From Arsenophonus sp052174135 (GTDB lineage: Bacteria; Pseudomonadota; Gammaproteobacteria; Enterobacterales; Enterobacteriaceae), in assembly GCA_052174135.1 (NCBI GenBank), contig JBQMRZ010000024.1:1-64000 (forward strand): a stretch of 64,000 nt of DNA. The letters are read 5' to 3'. This document shows, one piece after another, positions 42,078 to 51,645 of this stretch. The position numbers and the translations under genes were made by a program. Under the pieces are notes generated by a model. The model was not told the DNA's origin and did no database searches. It saw nothing but the letters and a program-made list of their open reading frames with translations. The stretch's first letter is position 1. Each line of letters starts with the position of its first letter.

Positions 42078-42710
42078 ATGTTTAAACATTTATTAACAGT
42101 TGCTTTATTAGTAATTTCTCCGTTTTCTATGTCAATTGATCAAAATAATCCATATAAACTAATGCAAGAAATAGCTAATAGAACTTTTAAACGATTAAAA
42201 AGTGAACAACATGTTATCGTAAAAAATCCGGATTTTTTACGAAAGATTATTCGCGAAGAACTTATACCTTATGTACAAATTAAGTATGTAGGAGCATTGG
42301 TTTTAGGGAGTTATTATAGTAACGCAACACCTCTACAACTAGATGCTTATTTTCAAGCAATTAAGGGATATTTAGAAAAAACTTATGGAGAAGTTTTAAC
42401 AATGTATCATAATCAACAATATAAAATTTCACCAGAACAACCCTTAAAAGATAAAAATGTTGTTATTATTCGAATAACTATTATAGATCCAGAAGGGCGA
42501 TTACCTATTCGTATTGATTTTCAGTGGCGCAAAAATAGTAAAACAAATTACTGGCAATTTTATGATATTATGACTGAAGGCATTAGTTTGATTACAACTA
42601 AACAAAATGAATGGCTTAATATTTTACGTACTAAAGGTATTGATGGTTTAACACAAGATTTGATTAATAATGCAAAAAATCCTATTACTATTGAAAATAA
42701 AAAATTATGA
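42078..42710 (+). CDS. mlaC: Periplasmic phospholipid carrier MlaC
   Basis: MlaC ferries phospholipid between the outer-membrane MlaA complex and inner-membrane MlaD. From the ATG giving MFKHLLTVALL it has 210 residues (E. coli 211). A signal peptide is predicted by eye, ending near SMSIDQ. Family text includes NPDFLRKIIREELIPYVQ, KYVGALVLG, TIIDPEGR and TTKQNEW. An earlier in-frame ATG at 42054 would place eight polar residues before the signal peptide and is less likely. It overlaps mlaB by 4 bp. Confidence 0.94.
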   Translation: MFKHLLTVALLVISPFSMSIDQNNPYKLMQEIANRTFKRLKSEQHVIVKNPDFLRKIIREELIPYVQIKYVGALVLGSYYSNATPLQLDAYFQAIKGYLEKTYGEVLTMYHNQQYKISPEQPLKDKNVVIIRITIIDPEGRLPIRIDFQWRKNSKTNYWQFYDIMTEGISLITTKQNEWLNILRTKGIDGLTQDLINNAKNPITIENKKL

Positions 42711-42991
42711 TACATATCTTAAGTTGGGAGAAGATCGATCAAACATTAATCTTAATAGGTAAACTTGATCATAATACTTTAACTACTTTTTGGCAACAAA
42801 GAAATCAAATACTAAAAGATATTAATATAATAAATATTTCCAAATTATATCATATTGATTCTAGCGGACTTGCTATGTTTGTCAGATTGAAATCAGAACA
42901 ACAATCAGAGAATAAATTGATATTTAATGGTATTAGTAAACGCTTTGAGACACTTATTAAGCTTTATAAACTTGAAAGTTTTATAAATTAA
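42707..42991 (+). CDS. mlaB: STAS-domain subunit MlaB
   Basis: MlaB is a small cytoplasmic STAS-domain protein that binds MlaF and is needed for assembly and activity of the transporter. It has 94 residues (E. coli 97). The conserved IDSSGLAMFVRL loop, with the key threonine/serine position as Ser, is at about 50-61. The start overlaps the mlaC stop as ATGA. The protein is more diverged than its neighbours but the operon position settles identity. Confidence 0.92.
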   Translation: MIHILSWEKIDQTLILIGKLDHNTLTTFWQQRNQILKDINIINISKLYHIDSSGLAMFVRLKSEQQSENKLIFNGISKRFETLIKLYKLESFIN

Positions 42992-43450
42992 TTTAATTGA
43001 TTTAAGTTTTAAATATAGCTTTATATAAATATAATAATTCTTTTAAATATTTTTATAGTAAAAATATTTTTTTGATTTATAGAACAGATAATATATTAAT
43101 TTAATTGATATATTTTAATGTTTAAAGTAAGTTAAAGAACGTTTGTTGTATGAAATAATGCAAGTACTAACAAAATAATGAAGCTTAATCAAATAATTCA
43201 AATATATTTATTTTCAAATAATTACGATTAATAAAATAGTTAACATTATGAGTTCGCTTAAATAGCAACAAGTTATTTATGCAAAACTAATAAAATATAT
43301 TACAGATAATTTTATCTTAATCTGTTCATTATTAATAAAAGCGTATATTGGTTTATAAATGAATAAGAAAATTTAAGACTTAATAGTTTTAAAAATTAAA
43401 ATATCTTAGATTAAAATATATTAAATATATTACTCGTAGAGAGTTTCTTA
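42992..43450. other. Gene-free stretch, former ibaG
   Basis: 459 bp between mlaB and murA, the slot of ibaG (yrbA) in E. coli. A weak fossil is listed separately. The remainder shows nothing. Confidence 0.55.
43115..43175 (+). pseudogene. ibaG: Possible fossil of ibaG
   Basis: IbaG is a small BolA-family protein. The plus strand reads SKLK and, after a frame change, RLLYEIM, which can be aligned with SRVKKQQTVYGPLM of IbaG. The position between mlaB and murA is exactly ancestral, which is the main support. The match is short. Confidence 0.4.
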
Positions 43451-44716
43451 ATGGACATATTTCGATTAAAGGGGCCCACTTGTTTAATGGGAGAGGTCTT
43501 TATTTCTGGTTCAAAAAATGCAGCTTTACCGATATTGTTTGCATCATTATTGGCCGAGGAACCCGTTGAATTACAAAATGTTCCAAAGCTAAAAGATATT
43601 GATATAACAATTGAGTTGATTAATCAATTAGGTACTAAAGTTAAGCGTAATGGTTCTATTTTTGTTGATGCGCGAGGTATTAATAAATTTTGTGTTCCTT
43701 ATGAATTGGTTAAAATGATGCGCGCATCTATTTGGGCTTTAGCTCCGTTACTTGCTCGTTTTGGTCAGTGTCAAGTATCTTTACCAGGAGGTTGTGCGAT
43801 TGGTGAACGTCCAGTTGATTTACATATCACTGGATTTGAGCAACTTGGTGCTAAAATTAGTTTGAATGAAGGTTATATTAAAGCATCAGTTAATGGTCGT
43901 TTACAGGGCGCCAATATTACTATGAAAAAAATTAGTGTTGGTGCAACTGTATCTATTATGACGGCTGCAACATTAGCTATAGGAAAAACAGTTATTAAAA
44001 ATGCAGCTCGTGAACCTGAAATTGAAGATACAGCTAACTTTTTAAATTCATTGGGAGCAAAGATCACAGGTGCAAGTACAGATAAAATTATTATTGAAGG
44101 AGTAAAGTATTTAGGTGGTAGTATTTATCAAATTCTACCTGATCGCATTGAAACAGGAACTTTTCTTGTTGCAGCTGCTATCTCTAAAGGAAAAATTATT
44201 TGTCGCAATACTAAACAAACTACATTAGATGCAGTATTAACTAAATTGCGTGAAACTGGTGCAGAGATTGAAATTGGTGAAAATTGGATTTATCTTGATA
44301 TGCATGGTAAACGACCAAAGGCAGTAACTATAAGAACAGAACCGCATCCAGGTTTTCCAACAGATATGCAGGCACAATTTAGTTTGCTTAATTTAGTAGC
44401 CGAAGGTGTTAGCACGATAACAGAAACTATTTTTGAAAATCGTTTTATGCATATCCCAGAATTAATTCGTATGGGAGCACATGCAGAAATAGAAGGAAAT
44501 ACAGTTTTTTGTTATGGCGTTAAACAACTTATTGGTGCTCAAGTGATGGCTACGGATTTACGGGCATCTGCTAGTTTAGTACTTGCTGGTTGTATTGCAA
44601 AAGGAAAAACAATTATCAATCGAATTTATCATATAGACAGGGGATATGAGAGGATAGAAGAGAAATTACATAGTTTAGGAGCAAATATAAAACGTATTAG
44701 TAATAATAAAATATAA
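43451..44716 (+). CDS. murA: UDP-GlcNAc enolpyruvyl transferase MurA
   Basis: MurA transfers enolpyruvate from PEP to UDP-N-acetylglucosamine, the first committed step of peptidoglycan synthesis and the target of fosfomycin. It has 421 residues (E. coli 419). The catalytic Cys115 is in LPGGCAIGERPVD, Lys22 is in GSKNAALP, and FPTDMQAQ, ENRFMHIPEL and the C-terminal IDRGYERIEEKL are intact. GAGAG lies about 8 nt before the ATG. It follows the mla operon as in E. coli, with ibaG lost from between. Confidence 0.97.
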   Translation: MDIFRLKGPTCLMGEVFISGSKNAALPILFASLLAEEPVELQNVPKLKDIDITIELINQLGTKVKRNGSIFVDARGINKFCVPYELVKMMRASIWALAPLLARFGQCQVSLPGGCAIGERPVDLHITGFEQLGAKISLNEGYIKASVNGRLQGANITMKKISVGATVSIMTAATLAIGKTVIKNAAREPEIEDTANFLNSLGAKITGASTDKIIIEGVKYLGGSIYQILPDRIETGTFLVAAAISKGKIICRNTKQTTLDAVLTKLRETGAEIEIGENWIYLDMHGKRPKAVTIRTEPHPGFPTDMQAQFSLLNLVAEGVSTITETIFENRFMHIPELIRMGAHAEIEGNTVFCYGVKQLIGAQVMATDLRASASLVLAGCIAKGKTIINRIYHIDRGYERIEEKLHSLGANIKRISNNKI

Positions 44717-45779
44717 TTTATTATTTTATTAAAACAAAAATTAATAGTTTAAGTTTTAATTAAATTTCTTATTATTACTTAAAATATTAAAATACTATTT
44801 AATTTTTAACATAAAGAATTATTTTCTAATTTTTATTTCTAATAGAAAAAATAAAAAATTATGATATTTTATCAGGGTTAATTTAATAACTTGATCTATT
44901 ATTTAATAGAATATATAATATGTGATTAATAGACTAATAATATAATAAAATTAAATATTATCGTATTTTTATCTAGAAATTTATTACAATGTAAAAATAT
45001 CCAACTCTTTTATAATTTAATTAATATCACCACTATTTCATTGTAAATATGAGATATTTTTTTACAATGAGATAGTGAACAAGTAATAGAATTAGTTAAT
45101 TTGCTTTATTTAAAAATAAATTTTGAGTAAATTTTATTAAAATAAAAAAAACTCAATCAGATTAATGATGAATTATTTCTAATAAAGAAATAAAAATAAA
45201 TTAATTTTTATTAAATTTTTATAATGAATAAATCTATTTTTATAAAAATTATAAAAACGAAAAAGTTAGGTTATTTTATAATTTTAACTTTCAATACTTA
45301 TACTCTCATCTAATTTTAATATTTTTTGTTATATTATTATTGTGAATAATAAACTTTAGTGATAAATAATATGTATTGTTAATGTTATATTTATATAATA
45401 TAAATCATTTTTTTATTAAAAAACTTTTAAGCATTTATTTTTTAAAAAAAATAAATTTACTAAGCAACATAAAAAAAATAATTTTACTACATTAAAATTT
45501 AATTAATCAAAAATAATATTTATATTTTATTTACGTTATTAACGATATATTTAATTATAGTAATGCATATATTACTATAATTATAGCTTTTTAGAATAGA
45601 ATACTCATATCTTTGATATAAAAATAAATTGTTTACACTGTTATATACACTCCTATTACAAAAACTAATAGATTTATAATTATTTTTTATCAATATTTAG
45701 ATCAATTAGTGATTATTTTACTAAAGTATACAAATAAAATAAATATAATAATTAATAACATTTATTGTTTATTAACTGA
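44717..45779. other. Gene-free convergent spacer murA/degQ
   Basis: About 1.06 kb between convergent murA and degQ, very AT-rich. It holds one 17-bp inverted repeat (separate entry) that could serve as a bidirectional 3' end. degS, next to degQ in E. coli, is absent and I cannot read a fossil of it. Confidence 0.55.
45031..45077. repeat. 17-bp inverted repeat between murA and degQ
   Basis: Arms at 45031-45047 (CACTATTTCATTGTAAA) and 45061-45077 (TTTACAATGAGATAGTG) match at 16 of 17 positions. On the plus-strand RNA the single mismatch is a U-G wobble, so the stem is fully paired. The loop is 13 nt. It lies 315 bp after murA, without a U-tract. Confidence 0.85.
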
Positions 45780-47204
45780 TTAATTAAAAATATTATTACC
45801 ACGAAGTAATAAATAAATATTTTGATCATCACGTAAAATATTTAATGCTAAAGCGGTCGGTTTAGTTTGAATTATTTTACGAAGTTGATTAATATTTTCT
45901 ATTCGCTGTTCATTGGCATTAATAATAAGATCGCCTTTTGCTAAACCAAGCATTGCTGCAGGTGAATTAGATAAAACGCTATCAACTTTGACGCCTTTAG
46001 TGCCTTTAATTACACTATTACTTAAAGTAGCTCCCATCAATGAGGTGGTTAAAATTTCAGCTTTTGTACTAGTAGAATCTCTATCTTCTAAGGTAACGCT
46101 TACTTCCATTAATTTACCTTTACGTAGTAAGCCAATGGAGATCTTTTTACCTATTTCACTAGTACCAATTTTAGCTCTCAATTCTGCAAAACTATTAATA
46201 TGTTTATTATCAATTGAAATCAAAACATCACCAGGTTGAATACCTGCTTTGGCTGCTGTAGAATTAGGAATCACTTCACTAACAAATGCTCCTTTTTGTG
46301 CATCAATATTTAATGCCTTTGCTACATCAGATGTCATTTCAGTTCCTTTAATTCCAAGTAATACACGTTTTACTTCACCATGTTTAATTATTTGGTCACT
46401 AAGAGATTTAGCCATATTAGATGGAATCGCAAAACCAATGCCAATATTACCACCACCAGGCGCTAAAATAGCAGTATTAATGCCAATAAGTTCACCATTA
46501 AGATTAACCAATGCACCACCTGAGTTACCTCTATTAATAGAAGCATCAGTTTGAATAAAATTTTCTAAACCTTCTACATTTAAACCACTACGACCTAGTG
46601 CAGAAATAATGCCTGATGTTGCAGTTTGTCCCAATCCAAATGGGTTACCAACAGCAACAGCAAAATCACCAACCCGCAATTTATCAGAATCTGCTATTTT
46701 AATGGCAATTAAGTTCAATTTTTTTAAATTCACTATACTTGAATCTTTAATTTGTAACAAAGCGATATCTGTTTGAGGATCACGACCAATAAGTTTAACA
46801 TCAATTTCTTTACCATCATTAAGTTGAATTTTGATATTATCAGCATTATCGATAACATGATTATTGGTTAAAATATAACCATATTCAGCATTAATAATAA
46901 CACCAGAACCTAATCCTTCAAAAGGACGAATACTTTGTTGTTGTGAAGGGAAATTTGGTCCAAAAAAGAACTTAAATTCTTCAGGTAATTGTTGATTCTG
47001 AACACGTGTTCCAGATACACGAATACTAACTACAGCAGGAAGTACTTTTTCTAACATTGGCGCTAAACCAGGTAATTCTTGATCAGATGATAAAATAACT
47101 GGAGGAATTGATGCGGAATGACTTACTATTATAGGTATACATGTGAGTGAAAAACTAATACTCATAGCTAATATAGTTAAAAATTGCTTCTTTTTTTTCA
47201 TCAT
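45780..47204 (-). CDS. degQ: Periplasmic serine protease/chaperone DegQ
   Basis: DegQ is an HtrA-family periplasmic protease and chaperone for misfolded envelope proteins. It has 474 residues: a signal peptide (about 1-31), a trypsin-like domain with the triad His116, Asp146 and Ser228 (in GNSGG), and two PDZ domains (about 255-345 and 370-470). Length is near DegP, but the text (EEFKFFFG, short LA loop, SGLNVEGLENFIQTDASINRGNSGG region) and the position beside zapG favour DegQ. It may be the only HtrA protease of the cell, since degS is missing from its usual place; degP could be elsewhere. Confidence 0.93.
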   Translation of the reverse strand: MMKKKKQFLTILAMSISFSLTCIPIIVSHSASIPPVILSSDQELPGLAPMLEKVLPAVVSIRVSGTRVQNQQLPEEFKFFFGPNFPSQQQSIRPFEGLGSGVIINAEYGYILTNNHVIDNADNIKIQLNDGKEIDVKLIGRDPQTDIALLQIKDSSIVNLKKLNLIAIKIADSDKLRVGDFAVAVGNPFGLGQTATSGIISALGRSGLNVEGLENFIQTDASINRGNSGGALVNLNGELIGINTAILAPGGGNIGIGFAIPSNMAKSLSDQIIKHGEVKRVLLGIKGTEMTSDVAKALNIDAQKGAFVSEVIPNSTAAKAGIQPGDVLISIDNKHINSFAELRAKIGTSEIGKKISIGLLRKGKLMEVSVTLEDRDSTSTKAEILTTSLMGATLSNSVIKGTKGVKVDSVLSNSPAAMLGLAKGDLIINANEQRIENINQLRKIIQTKPTALALNILRDDQNIYLLLRGNNIFN

Positions 47205-47469
47205 GAATTTAATTCTCTTATATACCTATTTATTAATTTAAAGATAGTTTATTTTCTGTATCTTTTATTTCTGTAATATGATAGAAAAAACTCTCAACAA
47301 GGCTAAGACTTTAAATTATACAAAAAAGTTCAACCAACACAAATAGCCGTAATTCTTTTAGAATTTATTTTCATAAAATTAATTTTTATAATAAAATTAA
47401 TCTATCAGAGTGATAAGGCAATATCATAAAATTGCAGTAAAATATAATTTTTAATATATGTAATTTAAT

Positions 47470-47871
47470 TTATTTTTTTTCTTTCACTAGATGAAATAAA
47501 CTAGAAGGACCTTCAGAGTAATCTTTTGGTGGTAAATTAAAAGAATCTTGATCATTATCTAATTCTGGTTTAGTTAAACAATAGTTAAATGGTTTTTTTT
47601 GCGTTAAAATATCAGGCATCAATTCATGAGAACTTTTAGCTATATGCTGATATAGTTGACGATAATCGTTTGCCATATTATCTAGTAACTCCGCCCCACG
47701 TATAAAATGGCTGATTAATTCTTTACGATATTCTTCAAGTTCATGATTTTTTTTTTCACATTCAGTTTTCAACGCCTGTTGATAGTATAGTTTAATTTTA
47801 AAAAAACGAACTACTAGGGCACTAATAATAAATCCTATAATTAAACCTATTAGTGCATATTCCCAAGTCAT
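47470..47871 (-). CDS. zapG: Envelope/division protein ZapG (YhcB)
   Basis: ZapG, formerly YhcB (DUF1043), is a small inner-membrane protein linked to cell division and coordination of envelope synthesis. It has 133 residues (E. coli 132): one N-terminal membrane helix (about 5-22), a predicted coiled coil around 30-75 (ECEKKNHELEEYRKELISHF) and the conserved LLDNMANDYRQLYQHIAKSS and DYSEGPSSL blocks. AAGGAG lies 8 nt before the ATG. It lies between degQ and the rplM operon, as in E. coli, while zapE from the same locus is gone. Confidence 0.95.
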   Translation of the reverse strand: MTWEYALIGLIIGFIISALVVRFFKIKLYYQQALKTECEKKNHELEEYRKELISHFIRGAELLDNMANDYRQLYQHIAKSSHELMPDILTQKKPFNYCLTKPELDNDQDSFNLPPKDYSEGPSSLFHLVKEKK

Positions 47872-48458
47872 TAAGAGACTCCTTTTTGTTAACGAAAAAA
47901 CTTTATTTTTATAAAAATAACTTTACAGTATAACAATTATTATATTTATTAAAAATATATAAATGAAAAACAGAAAAATCAATATTAATTATTTTATATC
48001 ATTCTTGATTCTGTGTATTAAAGTATGAAAGATTGTTGATAACAATAAATTTTACGAAATCTAATAAAAATTATAGCATATTTAAATATTATTTATTAGT
48101 TTTTTTAATAAAACATTTTAATTATTATTAATCATAAATTAGCTAATTGTTGTTTACTAAAAATTAAATATTAATTATAAGAAATCTATTTAGGAATTTA
48201 TATGTCTCAAATGTATTTTATTAAAAAAGTAAAATTTAACTAATTTTTTTGATAAACTTTATTAAATTGTAAAAATTATTCTTAACTTTTTTATACTATA
48301 AATATAAAATTAAATAATTAATTCAGATATAATGTAAAAAATCAGTAAAATTTATTAAAAAATTAATATCAATCTAACAATCTTAAAACAGATCAATATT
48401 TATATACTATTTTTATTTCTGACTAATACTGTTGATACAATGATTTTATAACGTAATT

Positions 48459-48484
48459 AAAACTCTCTATTTATTGAGAGTTTT
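48459..48484. repeat. Small hairpin upstream of rplM
   Basis: A 9-bp stem, AAAACTCTC at 48459-48467 with GAGAGTTTT at 48476-48484, and an 8-nt loop. The arm composition (A-run, CTCTC, then T-run) resembles a short intrinsic terminator usable on either strand. It is about 840 bp upstream of rplM. Confidence 0.5.
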
Positions 48485-49212
48485 ATTTAAAAATAACTCT
48501 TTTGTTCTTTATAAGAAAAAAAAATAAATATACTATAATAAATAGTTTTTTTAGAAATTAGGAATATTTAAGATATTATGATATAATAATATTATGACAT
48601 TCAATATAGATATTAATTATTATTTAAATTATTAAAAAAGATTTTTATCTTTTTTAATAATTTTTATTTAATGAATAGATGTGTTCTATTTTTATAAAAA
48701 CATATAAAATATTTATAAATTAGTAAATAAACTAAATATAAGTTTACTACTGTTAAAAAATTAACCATCATACTATAATAGTATTTACAGTATATAAAAA
48801 AAGATATCTTAATAATTAAATTTAAGTGTTATATAAAATATTCGTAATAAAAAAACTATATTATTTAATAAAATAATGTTAATTCTGTATAATATTTAAT
48901 ATATATCAAAAATTCATAAAATATAATTAGATGTTTTTATTATTTTGACTAACTGATAAGTTTATGAGTGAAAATTATGTTTATTATTAATATCTAGTTA
49001 ACGTTATTTTTTAGTAATTATTAAAAACTTAAAATTGGAGATACTTAAATTCAATTCATATAATTTGATTAACGAATAAAATATTATATTTTTTTAAAAA
49101 ATTTTTTTTGAATATTTAAAAAACTTACATAATATTTTTTTTTGCTATTCGTTTCAGATATATATTAAAAAACTTTTATTTTTTTGAATCTTACGTTAAT
49201 ATTAAGTTTAAC

Positions 49213-49323
49213 TACTTAAATATGAGTAAGATTTACTGAATATAATTTAGTGTGAACACATTAAAATATTTTTATAAAATATGAACGTTCACCAATATAT
49301 AACTTACATATGAGTAAGATTTT
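49213..49323 (+). promoter_or_regulatory. rplM leader with duplicated RBS segment
   Basis: The 110 nt before rplM contain the 15-nt sequence ATATGAGTAAGATTT twice, at 49220-49234 and 49308-49322. The second copy carries the GAG-type ribosome-binding site of rplM; with flanks (ACTTA before, TGA after) the likeness extends to about 25 nt. Between the copies GTGAAC (49252-49257) can pair with GTTCAC (49287-49292). In E. coli, L13 is known to repress its own operon by binding the rplM leader. A leader role here is inference. Confidence 0.5.
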
Positions 49324-49752
49324 ATGAAAACTTTTACAGCTAAACAAGAAACTGTAAAACGTGAGTGGTACATTATTAATGCAGATGGAAAAACTTTAGG
49401 TCGTCTTGCAACTGAAATTGCTCGTTATTTACGCGGAAAACATAAAGTGGAATATACCCCACATGTTGATACTGGCGACTATATTATTGTTGTTAATGCA
49501 GCAAAGGTTATTGTTACCGGTAACAAGCATAAAGAAAAAATTTATTATCGTCATACTGGTTATATCGGTGGCATTAAGCAAACGACCTTTGAAGAAATGA
49601 TTATTCGCCATCCTGAGCGTATAATTGAAATTGCTGTTAGAGGTATGTTACCCAAAGGACCTCTTGGTCGTGTAATGTATCGTAAAATGAAAGTTTATTC
49701 AGGTAGTAAGCATAACCACATAGCGCAACAACCGCAAATTCTTGAAATTTAA
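49324..49752 (+). CDS. rplM: 50S ribosomal protein L13
   Basis: L13 is an early-assembling protein of the large subunit. It is 142 residues, identical in length to E. coli L13, beginning MKTFTAKQETVKREWYI and retaining DGKTLGRLATEIARYLRGKHK (in two parts around 22-42), GDYIIVVNAAK and the basic C-terminal MLPKGPLGRVMYRKMKVY. GAGTAAG lies about 7 nt before the ATG. It forms an operon with rpsI, 26 nt downstream. Its leader shows a duplicated segment that may relate to autoregulation. Confidence 0.97.
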   Translation: MKTFTAKQETVKREWYIINADGKTLGRLATEIARYLRGKHKVEYTPHVDTGDYIIVVNAAKVIVTGNKHKEKIYYRHTGYIGGIKQTTFEEMIIRHPERIIEIAVRGMLPKGPLGRVMYRKMKVYSGSKHNHIAQQPQILEI

Positions 49753-49778
49753 TTGATATGGACATGGACATAATAAGA

Positions 49779-50168
49779 ATGGTTGAAAATCAATATTACG
49801 GAACTGGCCGCCGTAAAAGTTCTTCTGCACGCGTTTTTATTAAGATTGGTAAAGGTAATATTACTATTAATCAACGGAGTTTAGATAAGTATTTTGAACG
49901 AGAAACGGCGAGAATGGTTGTTTGTCAACCATTAAAATTTATTGATATCCTGAAATTAGATTTATATATTACTGTTAAAGGCGGAGGGACTTCTGGCCAA
50001 GCAGGCGCAATTCGCCATGGCATTACACGTGCATTAATGGAATATGACGAAACATTACGACCTAAGCTACACAGAGCTGGATTTGTTACGCGTGATGCAC
50101 GTTCTGTTGAACGTAAAAAAGTTGGATTGCGCAAAGCACGTCGTCGCCCGCAATACTCTAAGCGCTAA
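49779..50168 (+). CDS. rpsI: 30S ribosomal protein S9
   Basis: S9 contacts the P-site tRNA through its C-terminal tail. From the ATG giving MVENQYYGTGRRK it has 129 residues, one fewer than E. coli; the missing residue is in the MVEKLDL stretch, here ILKLDL. The GGGTSGQAGAIRHGITRAL block and the tail ending RRRPQYSKR are intact. A start at 49758 would add seven residues (MDMDIIR) with no homology and is rejected. Follows rplM by 26 nt. Confidence 0.96.
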   Translation: MVENQYYGTGRRKSSSARVFIKIGKGNITINQRSLDKYFERETARMVVCQPLKFIDILKLDLYITVKGGGTSGQAGAIRHGITRALMEYDETLRPKLHRAGFVTRDARSVERKKVGLRKARRRPQYSKR

Positions 50169-50446
50169 TATGTTGTTTTATTATAAATTTTAATATAAAT
50201 TATTCTAAAAAGAAATTTTTGTATATTAAAAATATATATTTTATTTTTTAATTTAAATGTGATATCTTAAAAAAAAATAAATTTTTTATCTTTTTTTTAA
50301 GATATTGAGAAAATAATATATCTTAATTTCCATCTAATAAATAGAAATATTTTATATATCTAATTAATTTAAAAATATTTAAATAATGTATTGATGATAT
50401 CATTTATTATATTATAGTTATTTTTAAGAAAAAATTTGGAGGTTTC

Positions 50447-51085
50447 ATGGCTGTTGCTGCCAATAAACGTTCGGTAATGACACTGTTTTCTGGCAAGGTT
50501 GATATATTTAGTCATCAAGTACGGATTGTATTGGCAGAAAAGGGAGTGAGTGTTGAGATTGAAAATGTTGAAGCAGATAATTTACCTCAAGATTTGATTG
50601 ATTTAAATCCCTATCAAACAGTACCAACGCTGGTCGATAGAGAATTAACATTATATGATTCTCGTATTGTTATGGAATATCTTGATGAACGTTTTCCACA
50701 TCCACCATTAATGCCTGTTTATCCAGTTGCTCGCGGGAGCAGTCGTTTGATGATGTATCGCATAGATAAAGATTGGTATTCTTTAATTCATAAAATTAAA
50801 AAAAAAGATTCTCATACAAATACTGCATGTAAACAATTAAGAGAAGAGTTAATATCAATTTCATCAATTTTTAAAGAAATACCATTTTTTATGAGTGAGG
50901 AATTTAGCCTAGTTGATTGTTATTTAGCGCCACTTTTGTGGCGTTTATCTTTTTGGAATATCAATATTCCAAAAATAAAAGAAACAGAGGGTATTCATTC
51001 TTACATGGAACGTATATTTGAGCGAAAATCTTTTCTTGCTTCATTAACAGAAGCTGAGCAAGAGATGGGTTTGTTTACCGAGTAA
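50447..51085 (+). CDS. sspA: Stringent starvation protein A
   Basis: SspA is a GST-fold protein that binds RNA polymerase and is needed for the acid and stationary-phase response, partly by lowering H-NS. It has 212 residues, as in E. coli, with the N-terminal thioredoxin-like half (SVMTLFSGKVDIFSHQVRIVLAEKGV region), the VPTLVDRELTLYDSRIVMEYLDERFPHPPL block split about 60-90, and a helical C-terminal half. GGAGG lies 5 nt before the ATG. It lies 278 bp after rpsI in the usual order. Its partner sspB is a fossil directly downstream, so SspA survives alone. Confidence 0.96.
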   Translation: MAVAANKRSVMTLFSGKVDIFSHQVRIVLAEKGVSVEIENVEADNLPQDLIDLNPYQTVPTLVDRELTLYDSRIVMEYLDERFPHPPLMPVYPVARGSSRLMMYRIDKDWYSLIHKIKKKDSHTNTACKQLREELISISSIFKEIPFFMSEEFSLVDCYLAPLLWRLSFWNINIPKIKETEGIHSYMERIFERKSFLASLTEAEQEMGLFTE

Positions 51086-51104
51086 TTTACTGTAGAGATC
51101 TTTT

Positions 51105-51430
51105 AGGAATGTTCCTGTGTTGTCTTTATTTTATTATGGTTAATTATAAATAATTTCTTAAAATATAAAATTACATCTTATTTATAGTTATCAGTATTAA
51201 TATTTTTGTGCAACTATATACCTATAGGATTAGCAAATAAAAATGAGTTATTTTCAATTATTAAACTTTCTTTATTGTAAATGATTAAATTATCCAATGA
51301 AGCTATAGCTTTCAATATTCGTTTTAGTAGTATTCCTTCAGCACATTAAAATACCTATAAGAATTATTATTGCTATTTATTGGCGTAAAAATGAAAATAG
51401 AAATAATATTTAAACTTAAGTCTAAATATG
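51105..51430 (+). pseudogene. sspB: Fossil of sspB (ClpXP adaptor)
   Basis: SspB delivers ssrA-tagged proteins to ClpXP. Immediately after sspA the plus strand reads PVLSLFY then WLIINN (PYLLRAFY-EWLLDNQ) near 51114-51154, LHLIYSYQY (PHLVVDVTL) near 51174, VQLYTYRISK (VQVPMEYARD) near 51211, NEAIAFNIRFSSIP (NDEVRFNARFGGIP) at 51297-51338, and, after a frame change, IPIRIIIAIYWRKNEN (VPLAAVLAIYARENGA) at 51352-51399. All blocks are in order and spacing. Several stops and frame changes make it non-functional. The acidic C-terminal tail is unreadable. Confidence 0.85.
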
Positions 51431-51600
51431 AGAATACTATAGGTACTTTTATTATCGAAAGTAAAAACTTAATACTTATTACTTATAATTTGTTTTTAAA
51501 TAAAAAAGAAAAAATAATAATTATTTTAATTTTTTTTTTGATGATGATTGATAAATATTACAAAAAAAGATTTGACACTACATATTATTAATTAATACAC

Positions 51601-51645
<45 letters not shown>

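Larger units (their letters stand above)
47872..49323. other. Gene-free stretch, former zapE
   Basis: 1.45 kb divergent spacer between zapG and rplM. zapE (about 1.1 kb) stands here in E. coli. I could not read a zapE fossil. A 13-codon frame at 48202-48243 with AGGA six bases upstream may be a leftover start site. A 9-bp hairpin (AAAACTCTC/GAGAGTTTT, 48459-48484) and the rplM leader repeat lie within. Confidence 0.55.

Noticed and set aside
51370..51591. 73-codon frame after sspA
   Set aside because: It overlaps the sspB fossil in a different frame from the readable SspB text, and the peptide resembles nothing known.
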